Source of the DNA: Gammaproteobacteria bacterium
GTDB lineage: Bacteria > Pseudomonadota > Gammaproteobacteria > Steroidobacterales > PWYM01
Direction: 5' to 3'
NCBI GenBank assembly: GCA_020832005.1
Contig: JAFIFN010000014.1
Coordinates: 1 to 46,818 of the forward strand
Length of the DNA stretch: 46,818 nt
The position numbers were made by a program, and so were the translations under genes. Below the pieces are notes generated by a model. That model was not told the DNA's origin and did no database searches. It saw only the letters and a program-made list of their open reading frames with translations. This document shows, one piece after another, positions 9,011 through 18,165 of this stretch. Numbering within the stretch: the stretch's first letter is position 1; every line of letters begins with the position of its first letter.

Positions 9011-9717
9011 GCGCAGGCCTCCGCGATGGTGTGCTGGATCGCCTCGGCTGCGGCACGTGGCGAGGCGGCGTCGCGGATCGGACGACCCACGACGATGTAG
9101 TCGGCGCCATTGGCAAACGCCTGGTCGACTGTGACGATGCGTTTCTGGTCATCTTCCGGACGGTTGTCGACCGGGCGTATCCCCGGGGTGATCACCAGCA
9201 GACGGCCGTCGATATGCTGGCGCAGCAGCGGCGCCTCCAGACCTGACGAGATGACACCATCGCAGCCGGCCTCGAGCGCGCGGCGCGCCCGGGAGAGCAC
9301 CAGTGCCTCGACGTCACAGGCGAAGCCCAGGTCGTCGAGATCACCACGATCAAGGCTCGTCAACACGGTGACACCGAGGATTTTCACATCGCCTTTGGCG
9401 GCGGCGGCGGCTTCCATGATCGACTGGTTACCGTGCACCGTCGTGAAGCTCACGCCGCGATTGCGCAGCCGGCGCACTGCGGCGGCCACCGTGGCCGGCA
9501 CATCGAAGAACTTGAGATCGACGAAGATCTTCTTGTCGCGCGCGACAAGCTCGTCGAGGAGCTCGAAGTAGCCGCCGGCCATCATCAACTCAAGGCCGAG
9601 CTTGTAGAAACGCACTGAATCGCCGAGCTCGTCTGCCAGGCGCCGGGCCTGACCGGCATCGGGCACATCCATGGCGAAAATCAGCCGCTCGGCTGCGGGA
9701 ATCGGCTTCATGGGCAT
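9007..9717 (-). CDS. pyrF: Orotidine 5'-phosphate decarboxylase
   Basis: A 236-residue enzyme that makes UMP from OMP, the last step of de novo pyrimidine synthesis. The catalytic Asp/Lys network is in [19 protein letters not shown] gives the first strand, FYKLGLEL the substrate Lys, and VTPGIRP plus VVGRPIRDA the phosphate-binding ends of the barrel. The start at ATG 9717 is preferred because AGGA lies ten bases upstream. A TTG at 9747 would add ten residues without a good ribosome-binding site, and an ATG at 9711 is also possible. The stop overlaps the hemE start. It follows dgt by about 40 bases. Confidence 0.95.
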   Translation of the reverse strand: MPMKPIPAAERLIFAMDVPDAGQARRLADELGDSVRFYKLGLELMMAGGYFELLDELVARDKKIFVDLKFFDVPATVAAAVRRLRNRGVSFTTVHGNQSIMEAAAAAKGDVKILGVTVLTSLDRGDLDDLGFACDVEALVLSRARRALEAGCDGVISSGLEAPLLRQHIDGRLLVITPGIRPVDNRPEDDQKRIVTVDQAFANGADYIVVGRPIRDAASPRAAAEAIQHTIAEACA

Positions 9718-9757
9718 CGCGATCTGATCCTGGACGGCAGTGGGCAAGCTGCGAATT

Positions 9758-11017
9758 CTACCTGCATGGGCGCGGGGGGGTTTGACCCCCGCACCGGTCC
9801 GCGGCCGCCGCCGGGGGCCCCGCGCCCCCGGGGGTGCGCCGCGGATCGGTCAGCCGCTCGTACTCGGTGATTGCATATCGATCGGTCATGCCCGCAATGT
9901 AGTCGGCCACGGCGCGCGCGCGGCCATCTGCGCCGTCGGCAGCCTCCCAGTCGGCGGCGTGGCCGGCATGCTCGTCAGGCATCAGACGGGGTTCTGTGAA
10001 GAAGGCCTCGAACAGGGCCTGGACCACCTTCCTGGCCTTGGTCGTCATGCGCAGCACGCGATAGTGCCGATAGAGATGCTCGTGGAGATAACGCTTCATG
10101 TCCCGGATATGACCGGCCATCTCTTCGGAATAGCCGATCAGCGGCGCCTGGCGGGCGCGCACAGCGGCGATATCTGCGGGTGCCGCGTCGAACAGGCGCA
10201 GTGAGGAGTTTGTCACCAGGTCGCCAACCATGCTGTCGATCATGCGGCGCACGATCTCGTGGATCAGGCGGCGACCCTGCAAACGCGGGTAGGCGGCCCT
10301 GACCGTCTCGTATTCCCTGCGGAACAGGACGACTTCCTGCAGCGCATCCATGTCCAGCAGCCCTGCGCGCAGGCCATCGTCGATATCGTGATTGTTGTAG
10401 GCGACTTCATCGGCAAGATTCGCCAGCTGCGCCTCCAGAGAGGGCTGGGTCCGGTCGATGAAGCGCTGGCCAAGCTCGCCCAGGCGACGGGCATTCCTGA
10501 CCGAACAGTGCTTGAGTACCCCTTCACGCGTCTCGAAGGTCAGGTTGAGACCCTGGAAGTCGGCATATTTTTCCTCAAGTTCATCGACCACCCGCAGCGA
10601 CTGCAGGTTGTGCTCGAAGCCGCCGTAGTCACGCATGCAGGCGTTCAGCGCGTCCTGGCCGGCATGCCCGAACGGCGTGTGGCCAAGATCATGCGCCAGT
10701 GACACGGCCTCGACGAGGTATTCATTGAGGCCCAGGGACTGGGCCACCGTGCGACCGATCTGGGCGACCTCGAGCGAGTGGGTCAGACGGGTCCGGTAGA
10801 GATCACCTTCATGATTGACGAACACCTGGGTCTTGTAGACCAGTCGGCGGAATGCCGTGGAGTGGATGATGCGGTCGCGGTCGCGCTGGAACTGCCCGCG
10901 CAGCCGCGGCGGCGCTTCGGCGAAGCGGCGTCCGCGGGAGTGTTCGTCCCAGGCCGCCCACGGCGCCAGTCGCTGCTCCGGGTGACGCTGCAGCCATGTG
11001 AGCGGTTCAGCGGTCAT
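9758..11017 (-). CDS. dgt: Deoxyguanosinetriphosphate triphosphohydrolase-like protein
   Basis: A 419-residue HD-domain dNTP triphosphohydrolase, which splits dNTPs into nucleosides and triphosphate. The N-terminal [11 protein letters not shown] and [15 protein letters not shown] regions, metal ligand H80 (LTHSLEVAQ), the HD pair H109-D110 in [12 protein letters not shown], and the [16 protein letters not shown] block [14 protein letters not shown] identify the dGTPase type 2 family. The start is set at ATG 11017, overlapping the aroB stop by 11 bases, because family members begin just before this point. In-frame ATGs at 11026 and 11056 lie inside aroB. The last 30 residues are Pro/Gly/Ala/Arg-rich and GC-extreme, beyond the conserved domain. 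Confidence 0.92.
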   Translation of the reverse strand: MTAEPLTWLQRHPEQRLAPWAAWDEHSRGRRFAEAPPRLRGQFQRDRDRIIHSTAFRRLVYKTQVFVNHEGDLYRTRLTHSLEVAQIGRTVAQSLGLNEYLVEAVSLAHDLGHTPFGHAGQDALNACMRDYGGFEHNLQSLRVVDELEEKYADFQGLNLTFETREGVLKHCSVRNARRLGELGQRFIDRTQPSLEAQLANLADEVAYNNHDIDDGLRAGLLDMDALQEVVLFRREYETVRAAYPRLQGRRLIHEIVRRMIDSMVGDLVTNSSLRLFDAAPADIAAVRARQAPLIGYSEEMAGHIRDMKRYLHEHLYRHYRVLRMTTKARKVVQALFEAFFTEPRLMPDEHAGHAADWEAADGADGRARAVADYIAGMTDRYAITEYERLTDPRRTPGGAGPPAAAADRCGGQTPPRPCR

Positions 11018-12107
11018 CGCGCACATCGTGGAGCACACCCGCAAGCAGCTCATCATCGACTTCGGCGGTGACCACGGCCTCGCCCAGCGACTTGAGCAGC
11101 ACCAGGCGCAGGCGCCCGCCGATGACTTTCTTGTCCATGCCCATGGCCTCGCGCAGGGCTTCAGGGGGAAGTCGCGGCGCCGCGGTCGGCAGGCCTGCCG
11201 AGGCCACGAGTCGGGTCACCCGCTCGACATCCGACGCATCGAGCCAGCCGAGACGCTTCGACGCCTCTGCAGCCATGACCATCCCGGCACCCACGGCTTC
11301 ACCATGCAGCCACTGCCCGTAGCCGGCCAGCGCCTCGATCGCGTGACCGAAGGTATGGCCGAGGTTGAGCAACGCGCGTGCGCCATGCTCGCGTTCGTCT
11401 TCGGCGACAAGCAGCGCCTTGAGTTCGCAGCTGCGCCGGATGGCTGCCGAGAGTGCCTCCGGGTCGCGCGCCAGCAGGGCGGGCATCTGCGCCTCCAGCC
11501 AGACCAGGAATTCGCGATCCATGATCAGGCCGTACTTGATCACCTCGGCCAGACCCGCCGCCAGTTCACGCGCCGGCAGGGTCGCCAGGGTATCGGTGTC
11601 GGCGACGACTGCGACGGGCTGGTGAAACGCGCCCACCAGGTTCTTGCCCAGCGGCAGATTCACCGCGGTCTTGCCGCCAACGGAGGAGTCGACCTGGGCA
11701 AGCAGCGTCGTTGGCAGTTGCAGGAAATCCACGCCACGCTGATAACAGGCGGCAGCGAAGCCGGCCAGGTCACCGATGACGCCACCGCCCAGCGCGGCCA
11801 CGCAGCAGTCTCGATGGAAGGCCCCGCCGGCGAGGGCTTCGAGCACTGCGGCGAACTGGGCAAGCGTCTTGTGGGCCTCACCATCGGGCAACACCAGCGT
11901 GCCCACGCGCTTGCCCGCAAAGCCGCCAAGCGCCGCCTTCATATACAGGGGCGCCACGGTTTCGTTGCTGACCAGCAGTACGTCATTGCCGGGCACAAGC
12001 CCGGCCAGCAGTCCTCTGCGGGCAAGCAGGCCCGGGCCGATGTGAATCGGGTAACTGCGATCGCCGAGGTTCACCTGCAGCGGCATCATGGCATCGGCAT
12101 GGTTCAT
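11007..12107 (-). CDS. aroB: 3-dehydroquinate synthase
   Basis: A roughly 366-residue NAD-dependent lyase of the shikimate pathway that converts DAHP to 3-dehydroquinate. Typical blocks are [15 protein letters not shown] at the N-terminus, [10 protein letters not shown], the nucleotide-binding [15 protein letters not shown], the [27 protein letters not shown] active-site stretch (shown here only as its recognised family pattern), and the metal-binding [12 protein letters not shown] and HGEAVGAGM. Four in-frame ATGs (12152, 12107, 12089, 12086) are possible and none has a clear Shine-Dalgarno. The shortest gives 359 residues and the E. coli protein has 362, so the true start is probably between 12086 and 12107. 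The gene follows aroK, the usual aroK-aroB pairing. Confidence 0.93.
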   Translation of the reverse strand: MNHADAMMPLQVNLGDRSYPIHIGPGLLARRGLLAGLVPGNDVLLVSNETVAPLYMKAALGGFAGKRVGTLVLPDGEAHKTLAQFAAVLEALAGGAFHRDCCVAALGGGVIGDLAGFAAACYQRGVDFLQLPTTLLAQVDSSVGGKTAVNLPLGKNLVGAFHQPVAVVADTDTLATLPARELAAGLAEVIKYGLIMDREFLVWLEAQMPALLARDPEALSAAIRRSCELKALLVAEDEREHGARALLNLGHTFGHAIEALAGYGQWLHGEAVGAGMVMAAEASKRLGWLDASDVERVTRLVASAGLPTAAPRLPPEALREAMGMDKKVIGGRLRLVLLKSLGEAVVTAEVDDELLAGVLHDVRDDR

Positions 12108-12215
12108 GGAGCGCGATTCTCGCGGCAGGGTGGAGCCGATTGCAAATGCCATGATCGGTCCGGAAAGCCTGCGGTCCTGGCAGTATGAGCCGCGCGGGTT
12201 ACCGGCAGATGACCG

Positions 12216-12737
12216 TCAGGCGCCAGGCGAGGAAAGCCTTTCCTCGATCTCGCGAGCCACCGCACTGACCTTGCGACCATCGGTGTCCACGATAATGTCG
12301 GCGATCTCGCGATACAGGGGTTCGCGAAAAGCCATCAGTTCGGTCAGCGCCTCTTCGGGCTCGCGACCTGTCAGCAGGGGCCGCTCGCGGCCGTGACGCG
12401 TGCGCGTGACCTGCTGGGCAATGGTGGCGCACAGGTACACGACCGTGCCGCGCGCAGCGAGGACCCGGCGGTTGTCAGGGGAGATGATGGCACCACCGCC
12501 GGTTGCAAGCACGATGCCATCGAGGGCTGCCAGATCACTGATGACGTCCTGTTCACGGCGCCGGAAGCCCTCTTCCCCCTCCTTGTCGAAGATGAAGGGG
12601 ATATCCACGCCGGTACGGCGCTCGATTTCCTCGTCGCTGTCGTGGAATTCGAGCCCGAGCACACGGCCGAGCTGCCGACCGACCGCCGACTTGCCCGAGC
12701 CCATTGGGCCTATCAGAAAGACGTTACCTGCTGTCAA
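12216..12737 (-). CDS. aroK: Shikimate kinase
   Basis: A 173-residue P-loop kinase that phosphorylates shikimate. Walker A is G10-PMGSGKS-17, the shikimate-binding Asp is in FHDSDEEIE, the GGG motif is in LATGGGAI, and the lid arginine is in RERPLLTGREP. The start is TTG at 12737, overlapping the pilQ stop as TTGA, which implies coupling to pilQ translation. Order pilQ-aroK-aroB is conserved across many gammaproteobacteria. Confidence 0.96.
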   Translation of the reverse strand: MTAGNVFLIGPMGSGKSAVGRQLGRVLGLEFHDSDEEIERRTGVDIPFIFDKEGEEGFRRREQDVISDLAALDGIVLATGGGAIISPDNRRVLAARGTVVYLCATIAQQVTRTRHGRERPLLTGREPEEALTELMAFREPLYREIADIIVDTDGRKVSAVAREIEERLSSPGA

Positions 12738-14911
12738 TTGATGGTCGCACCCTCGCGCAGGATCTTCGGCGTCACGAAGATCAGCAACTCGGCTTTATTG
12801 GAAACCCGCTGATTGGAGCGGAACAGGTGTCCCAGCACCGGGATGTCGCCGAGCAGCGGTACCTTGCTGGTGAAATCGCGCCGCTCGGTCTCGAAGATAC
12901 CACCAAGCACCACGGTCTCGCCATCGTTGACCAGCACCTGGGTGGTGATCTGGCGGGTGTCGATACTGGGAACGAAACCGCCGGTAGCGCTGGGGAGAAT
13001 CTCGCCGACGTTATCCTTGCTGACCATCAGGTCCATGATGATGCGATTGTCAGGCGTGATCTGCGGCGTCACGGTGAGGCTCAGCACGGCCTTCTTGAAC
13101 TGCGTGGCCGTAGCACCGCTGGCCGACGACTCCTGGTAGGGGATTTCCACGCCCTGCTCGATGCGCGCCTCGCGCTGATTGGAGACGATGACACGCGGCG
13201 TGGAGACCACTTCCGCACGCCCCTCGGCCTGCAGTGCGGAGAGTTCCAGATCGATCAGCGTATCGGCGCCAAGAAAGGCCAGCGCGATGGAGCCTGCCGG
13301 GTTGGCGACCGGCAGGTTGACGTTGTAACGCTGGTCGATGGTGCCGACCTGCACCGGGAACGGCTGGCCGGTGTTCTGCAGATTATCCAGTGCGGAGTCG
13401 ACGATCGACGCCGAACCGGCCCCGGTGCCGGTCATGGAGATCAGGCCACTGCCGCCGCGCTCGCCGACCTGCGTGAGACCGAGGCGAACACCGAGTTCGC
13501 GATTGAAGTCGTCGCTGACGATGACGATGCGCGACTCGATGAGCACCTGGCGCACCGGGATGTCCAGCGTGGCCACCAGGCGACGGATATCAGCCAGGCG
13601 CGCGGTGGTATCGTTGAGCAGCAGCGTATTGGTGCGCTCGTCGATGGCGACACTGCCACGTTCAGACAGGAAGCTTCGTGTGCGTCCCTCTCCTGAGATC
13701 AGGCGGCCCAGGTCGGCGGCCTTGGCATAGTTGACCTGCAGAAATTCCGAGCGCAGCGGCTCGAGCTGCTGGATTTCCTGGCGGGCGCTGAGTTCGGCGC
13801 GCTCGCGGGCGGCGATCTCGGCGGCCGGTGCGATCAGCACGACATCACCGTTGCGGCGCTTGTCGAGACCCTTGGTGGCCATGACGATGTCCAGCGCCTG
13901 GTCCCAGGGCACGTTCTGCAGTCGCAGCGTGACATTGCCGGTCACGGTATCGGCGACCACCATGTTCAGCCCCGAAACATCAGCCAGCAGCTGCAGCACG
14001 GCGCGCGTCTCGATGTCCTGGAAGTTCAGCGTCAGGCGCTCGCCGGAGTAGGTGCGCTCCTCATCGAAGGGGCTGCGCACTTCGGGCGCCGGTGCCGCGG
14101 CCTTGACCTCGACCGTGAACAGCGTGTCCGACTGGTAGGCCATGTGTTCCCAGTCACCGCTGGCGGCGATGATCATGCGGGTATCGCGATCGACACGCAT
14201 GGCGTCGACCGTGGTGACCGGCGTGGCGAAGTCCACCACATCGAGGCGACGCATCAGCTCGGTTGGCAGTTCGGTATCGCGGAACGACACGACCACGCGA
14301 CCACCTTCCTCGCGCACGTCCACGGTGGTATTGGGATCGGACAGGCGCACCTGGATGCGTCCTGCGCCATCGGCGCCGCGACGGAAATCCACGTCCTGGA
14401 CGCTGCGACGGTCCGTACGGGTGGGCGTCGGACGGGATTCGGCTGCTGCTGCCGGGAACGAGGTGGCCGCGACGCGTCCGGTGTCGGATCCCAGCGTGAC
14501 CAGGATGGTGTTGCCACTGACCTGTGTCTGGTAAGGCACCATGGAATCAAGGTTCAGCACCACGCGCGTGCGGCCATCGGCCTCGGCGGCGAGAATCGTG
14601 CTCAGCGGACCAACATTGACGTCGCGGCGACGGCTGTCCAGGCGCAGGGCCGTATCCGGCAGATCCAGGGCGATGCGTGCCGGTGAGTCGATGGTGAACG
14701 CCAGCGGCTCCGGCGCGGCGCTGCTCATGGTCAGGCGCAGTTCCAGCCGGTTGCCCGGCAGGGTCTGCACATCGATGCTCTCGAGCTGTCGCTCCGCTGC
14801 CGCGGCGGCAGACCCCAGGCCCAGCGTGAGCACGGCCAGCAAGGCCAACGACGACAGGCCTGCGCGGCCGGTTGCCAATGCCATCCCCAGCGGCTTGCGT
14901 ACAAAGATCAT
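12734..14911 (-). CDS. pilQ: Type IV pilus secretin PilQ
   Basis: The outer-membrane channel through which type IV pili emerge; 725 residues from ATG 14911. After a signal peptide (RAGLSSLALLAVLTLGLGSA, then AAAAE) come AMIN-type peptidoglycan-binding domains. The secretin/TonB short N-terminal domain (LTLNFQDIETRAVLQLLADV) follows at about residues 290-330, then the N1-type NolW domain, and the C-terminal secretin barrel with VLIESRIVIV, TPRVIVSNQREARIEQG, VTPQITPDNRIIMDL and DGETVVLGGIF. The start is chosen because GGGAG lies eight bases upstream of ATG 14911. A TTG at 14959 that overlaps the pilP stop is the alternative and would add 16 residues before the signal peptide. Confidence 0.95.
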   Translation of the reverse strand: MIFVRKPLGMALATGRAGLSSLALLAVLTLGLGSAAAAAERQLESIDVQTLPGNRLELRLTMSSAAPEPLAFTIDSPARIALDLPDTALRLDSRRRDVNVGPLSTILAAEADGRTRVVLNLDSMVPYQTQVSGNTILVTLGSDTGRVAATSFPAAAAESRPTPTRTDRRSVQDVDFRRGADGAGRIQVRLSDPNTTVDVREEGGRVVVSFRDTELPTELMRRLDVVDFATPVTTVDAMRVDRDTRMIIAASGDWEHMAYQSDTLFTVEVKAAAPAPEVRSPFDEERTYSGERLTLNFQDIETRAVLQLLADVSGLNMVVADTVTGNVTLRLQNVPWDQALDIVMATKGLDKRRNGDVVLIAPAAEIAARERAELSARQEIQQLEPLRSEFLQVNYAKAADLGRLISGEGRTRSFLSERGSVAIDERTNTLLLNDTTARLADIRRLVATLDIPVRQVLIESRIVIVSDDFNRELGVRLGLTQVGERGGSGLISMTGTGAGSASIVDSALDNLQNTGQPFPVQVGTIDQRYNVNLPVANPAGSIALAFLGADTLIDLELSALQAEGRAEVVSTPRVIVSNQREARIEQGVEIPYQESSASGATATQFKKAVLSLTVTPQITPDNRIIMDLMVSKDNVGEILPSATGGFVPSIDTRQITTQVLVNDGETVVLGGIFETERRDFTSKVPLLGDIPVLGHLFRSNQRVSNKAELLIFVTPKILREGATIN

Positions 14912-14955
14912 CCCATATACTCCCATCGACTCGCGGGGTGTTGACCCCGGCCGTT

Positions 14956-15498
14956 TCAATTCTCGCTGAGTGCCATTGCCGCCGGGCGCTCCATATAGCC
15001 GCCCATGCCATCCGCGACGATTTCGGTCAGGCGAATCTCCGATTCGGAGATCGCGATGACCCGACCATCACTCTGGCCCATGTAATTGCCTCGCTGAACG
15101 CGGTGAACCAGACCATCGCTGGTTTGCACGAGCGCGAAGGTGTTATCGCCGAAGCGCAGGGTGCCAACCATGCGCATGGTGTCGAGCGGAAACTGCTCAA
15201 GAAACTGGCGGGGCCGGTCACGATCCGGCGCGCCCACACCGTCGGCACGCGCCACGGACGGACTGTCAGGGGTGAAAGGCGAGCGCAGATTGCGCCTAGC
15301 AGCCCCGTAGGCATGACTCGGCGCGGGCTGAATCTCGGGCAGCGGCTCTATGCGCCCGCCCGGACGCGCCTTGACCTCATCAATATAGCTGTTCAGGTCA
15401 TCCATACGCCCGCTGCATGCGCTGGCCAGGGCCAACGTGCAGCCCGCAAGGATCAACAGCGCCGCGCGCGCAGGGGCAGACAGTTGCAGCATGCTCAT
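14956..15498 (-). CDS. pilP: Type IV pilus lipoprotein PilP
   Basis: A 180-residue inner-membrane lipoprotein that links the PilN/PilO platform to the PilQ secretin. The signal (ARAALLILAGCTLALASAC) ends in the lipobox LASAC. A flexible Pro/Arg-rich linker follows, then the compact beta domain with LDTMRMVGTL, TFALVQTSDGLVHRVQRGNYMG and the closing IRLTEIVADGMGGYMER. The ATG at 15498 overlaps the pilO stop (ATGA). The next in-frame ATG lies two codons in. Length and neighbours are standard. Confidence 0.95.
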   Translation of the reverse strand: MSMLQLSAPARAALLILAGCTLALASACSGRMDDLNSYIDEVKARPGGRIEPLPEIQPAPSHAYGAARRNLRSPFTPDSPSVARADGVGAPDRDRPRQFLEQFPLDTMRMVGTLRFGDNTFALVQTSDGLVHRVQRGNYMGQSDGRVIAISESEIRLTEIVADGMGGYMERPAAMALSEN

Positions 15499-16100
15499 TC
15501 GCCGGCCTCGTCAAGGTAACGGTAGGTCTTGGCGGTCACATCAAGTACCAGCTTGCCGGTGGGGGTGCGATCTCCTTCACGGGTGATCTGGATGTCGTGC
15601 AGCGTGACGATGCGCGGCAGGGCGGCAATGCCACTGACGAATTCGCCCATCTCGTGATAGCTGCCGACCAGCCGGATGCTGATCGGCAATTCCGCGTAGA
15701 AGTCACGCCTGACCTCGGGACTCGGCTGGAACAGCCTCTCCTCGAGTCCGGCAGCCAGCCCCGTCTGCGAGATGTCCACCAGCAGGTTCGGCACCTCGGT
15801 CTGGTTGGGCAGCTGACGCAGCATGGTGCCGAAAGAGCGCTCCATCTCCTCGAGCTGGACCCGGTAGGCATCGAGGTTGGCCGCCTGGCGCTGGCGGGTT
15901 TCGAAATTGCGCCTCAGGTCAATTTCCTCGCGCTCCGCGCGCTCGAGACGCGGCATCTCCTCGCGTACGACCTTCATATAGAAGCCGCCCGCCACCACGG
16001 CGACGAACAGCAGCACGATGACCGCGGCACGGAAAACAAAGGGCCAGCGGCCGATGTCATTGATGTCCAGCGCCTTGAGCTGCTCGAGAAGATCTTTCAC
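15495..16100 (-). CDS. pilO: Type IV pilus inner-membrane protein PilO
   Basis: A 201-residue bitopic protein of the pilus alignment complex. It has a short cytoplasmic N-terminus, one membrane helix (FRAAVIVLLFVAVVAGGFYM, about residues 23-42), a coiled-coil stretch rich in Arg/Glu (EEMPRLERAEREEIDLRR to about residue 95), and a ferredoxin-like periplasmic domain containing LPNQTEVPNLLVDISQTGL and LPISIRLVGSYHEMGEFVS. It pairs with PilN. The pilP start overlaps its stop and the pilN stop lies two bases upstream of its start. Confidence 0.95.
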   Translation of the reverse strand: MKDLLEQLKALDINDIGRWPFVFRAAVIVLLFVAVVAGGFYMKVVREEMPRLERAEREEIDLRRNFETRQRQAANLDAYRVQLEEMERSFGTMLRQLPNQTEVPNLLVDISQTGLAAGLEERLFQPSPEVRRDFYAELPISIRLVGSYHEMGEFVSGIAALPRIVTLHDIQITREGDRTPTGKLVLDVTAKTYRYLDEAGE

Positions 16101-16102
16101 GC

Positions 16103-16663
16103 TCAGCCCTCCTCTCGATCAGACGCCGACACCTGGGTCACGAACACCGTGAACTGGGCCTGGCGCAGCGCGCCCTCCTGGCGTGTTTCCACCACGGAGA
16201 GCCCGGGATTGGTCATCCACGGTGAGCTGTCGAGCTGACGCATCAGCGCGGAGACACGCGTGCTCGACTGCGCGGTGCCCCGAAGCTCGATGCGCTTGCC
16301 GGTCTGGCGAACCTGTGTGAAGTAGACGCCATCAGGCAGGCGATCGGCGAGCTCGTCGAACAGGTGCACGACCTCCGGGCGGCTGCGCTGCAGCTCCTCG
16401 ATGATCTCCATGCGAGCCAGCAGGCGCTGCTTCTGCGACTCCAGCGAACGGATCTCGGCGATCTGCGCATCCAGCGTGGCGATTTCGGCACGCAGCAGCT
16501 GGTTACGCTCGTTCTGATGGTTGGTCATGCCGCTCCAGATCTGGATGCAGGCAAAGACCACGGCGAGTCCGAGGACGACGGCGACGGCCGCGGCGATGCC
16601 GAAGTCGCGCTGTCTGCGTTTCCGCAGCTCCTCGCGCCAGGGAAGCAGGTTGATACGAGGCAT
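16103..16663 (-). CDS. pilN: Type IV pilus inner-membrane protein PilN
   Basis: A 186-residue bitopic protein that heterodimerises with PilO. Its N-terminus, MPRINLLPWREELRKRRQR, contains the conserved INLLPWRE peptide that docks into the groove of PilM. One membrane helix (about residues 22-43), a coiled coil with LDAQIAEIRSLESQKQRLL, and the fimbrial-assembly domain GVYFTQVRQTGKRIELRGTA follow. ATG 16663 is preferred because GGAG lies 11 bases upstream; a TTG at 16672 is too close to that element. The start overlaps the end of pilM. Confidence 0.95.
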   Translation of the reverse strand: MPRINLLPWREELRKRRQRDFGIAAAVAVVLGLAVVFACIQIWSGMTNHQNERNQLLRAEIATLDAQIAEIRSLESQKQRLLARMEIIEELQRSRPEVVHLFDELADRLPDGVYFTQVRQTGKRIELRGTAQSSTRVSALMRQLDSSPWMTNPGLSVVETRQEGALRQAQFTVFVTQVSASDREEG

Positions 16664-16664
16664 G

Positions 16665-17726
16665 TCAGTCAAAACTCCTCAGCGCCAGACCGCAGGCGAT
16701 CAGCAGGGCCGTGGAATCCCTCTTCACGTTCTGCGCTTTCGGTCGTGAGCCGATCTTCATCTGGCCGAGCGGGTCACCGATTTCGGTGGGTATGCCCACG
16801 CGGCTGGCAATCACGTCCGCCACACCCGGAATATTTGCACAGCCGCCGCACACGAGGATCTGATCGGGCTGTTCGCGGCCGCTGCCGGAGGCGAGGAAGA
16901 ACTGCAGGCTGCGACTGACCTGCTGGGTCATGTCGTCAATGAACGCATCCAGCACTTCCGGGCCGTAGTTGCTGGGCAGACCGCCTTCCTTCTTGGCACG
17001 TCCGGCGTCCTCGAGCGACAGACCGTAGGTGCGCATGATCTCTTCGGTGAGCTGCTGGCCGCCGAACGCGAAGTCGCGCGTGTACACGACCCGCAGGTCG
17101 TGCAGCACACTGAAGGTGGTCGTGCTGGCGCCGAAATCGACCACGGCAACCTGGCGGTCGACGCCGTTCTCCGGCATCTGGTGGGTCAGCAGGCGACAGG
17201 CGTTTTCCAGCGCAAAGGCCTCGACATCGACCAGGCGAACGGTCATGCCGGCGGCCTCGACGGCGGCGACCCGCTGGTCGACGTTCTCGGTCCTGGTGGC
17301 CACCAGCAGCACATCGAGCGCATCGGGGTCCTTGGCCGAGGGGCCTACGATCTCGTAATCGAAACTGACTTCTTCCATGGGGAAGGGGATGTACTGGTCG
17401 GCCTGCAGCTCGACCTGGCCTTCCATGTCGGCCTCGGAGATGTTGCCGGGCATCTGGATGATCTTGGTGATCGCCGCGTCGCCGGAGATGGCGATGGCAA
17501 CATCGCGGTTGCGCGAGCCGGAGCGTTTAAGGGCGCGCCCGATCGCCTCGCCAACTGCGTCACTGTCTACGATGACCTTTTCGTTGACCGCATTCACCGG
17601 CGTGGCCTCGGCGGCATAGGCTTCCACGCGAAAGCCCCGACCCGCCTGGACCAGCTCGATGAGCTTGATCGACGAAGTGGTTATGTCAAGTCCAATCAGG
17701 GGCTTTTTCTGGCGCCGGAGAAACAC
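16665..17726 (-). CDS. pilM: Type IV pilus actin-like ATPase PilM
   Basis: A 353-residue cytoplasmic actin/FtsA-fold protein that binds the PilN tail and anchors the pilus platform. The nucleotide-binding segments are LIGLDITTSSIKLIEL at the N-terminus, VAVVDFGASTTTFSVL near residue 195 and ILVCGGCANIPGVADVI near residue 290. The start is GTG at 17726 with AGGA seven bases upstream (AAGGAAAAAAC). It is the first gene of the ten-gene minus-strand run that ends with hemE, and is divergent from mrcA. Confidence 0.96.
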   Translation of the reverse strand: MFLRRQKKPLIGLDITTSSIKLIELVQAGRGFRVEAYAAEATPVNAVNEKVIVDSDAVGEAIGRALKRSGSRNRDVAIAISGDAAITKIIQMPGNISEADMEGQVELQADQYIPFPMEEVSFDYEIVGPSAKDPDALDVLLVATRTENVDQRVAAVEAAGMTVRLVDVEAFALENACRLLTHQMPENGVDRQVAVVDFGASTTTFSVLHDLRVVYTRDFAFGGQQLTEEIMRTYGLSLEDAGRAKKEGGLPSNYGPEVLDAFIDDMTQQVSRSLQFFLASGSGREQPDQILVCGGCANIPGVADVIASRVGIPTEIGDPLGQMKIGSRPKAQNVKRDSTALLIACGLALRSFD

Positions 17727-17793
17727 GTTTTTTCCTTTTTCCGTAGAGCCTTGCGCTGCCTGAAGACCGCCGGTCCGCGAGGGTCGATTTAAC

Positions 17794-17802
17794 TATATAT
17801 CA
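17794..17802 (-). promoter_or_regulatory. Candidate extended -10 for the pilM operon
   Basis: On the minus strand the sequence TGATATATA reads as TGn plus a five-of-six match to TATAAT (TATATA). No good -35 lies 17-18 bases upstream, which is tolerated for extended -10 promoters. The placement, about 70 bases before the GTG, is reasonable. The call rests on motif alone. Confidence 0.35.
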
Positions 17803-17872
17803 CGCTATCCGTCAGCGCCGCCCGATGTCGCCGCCCGCACTGGTTAGAGCGTGGCGTGTCGGCACGTGGGCG

Positions 17873-17878
17873 TATAAT
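17873..17878 (+). promoter_or_regulatory. Candidate -10 element upstream of mrcA
   Basis: A perfect TATAAT hexamer stands in otherwise GC-rich sequence. The hexamer 17 bases upstream (CGTGGC) is a poor -35. It would give a leader of roughly 275 nt before mrcA. A second, closer candidate is CATAAT at 18117-18122. Neither can be chosen from sequence alone. Confidence 0.35.
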
Positions 17879-18147
17879 GGCGACCCTGAGCCGGGGAAAC
17901 TGCCAACTACGTAGCAAAAAATGCCGCCGACTGATTCTTTCCCCACAACATTTCCGGATTTGTGCGGTCGTACGAACTAATGCGCGTGGTGCAAATCGAA
18001 CGCGGTTGTCGGTCTGCTGCCGGCCCGGCGCGCCGCACCCCTTGTCCCGCCCCATGGCGCAGTCGCAAGCAGGCTGTCATTGCCCGTGCGCTGCACTCGG
18101 ATTGCGGGTTACTATGCATAATTGAGCCTGTTCAAGCAAGGACTTAA

Positions 18148-18165
18148 ATGCGGTTTCTATCATGA
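18148..18165 (+). CDS. Five-codon leader cistron (MRFLS) coupled to mrcA
   Basis: ATG at 18148 is preceded by AAGGA with a five-base spacer, the only good ribosome-binding site in front of mrcA. The frame runs ATG CGG TTT CTA TCA TGA. Its TGA overlaps the mrcA ATG as ATGA, while mrcA itself has no Shine-Dalgarno at a proper distance. This arrangement would let ribosomes terminate and restart on mrcA. It may be a real coupling device or a chance frame; the peptide itself is unlikely to have a function. Confidence 0.4.
   Translation: MRFLS

Larger units (their letters stand above)
17727..18161. other. Divergent pilM/mrcA intergenic region (435 nt)
   Basis: No gene of convincing length is seen here. 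For the minus strand, an extended -10 (TGATATATA, 17794-17802) lies about 70 bases before the pilM GTG. For the plus strand, a perfect TATAAT lies at 17873-17878 and a CATAAT at 18117-18122, each without a strong -35. A five-codon reading frame with its own ribosome-binding site ends at the mrcA start (18148-18165). Several short open frames overlap one another and have no family resemblance that I can recognise. Confidence 0.6.
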
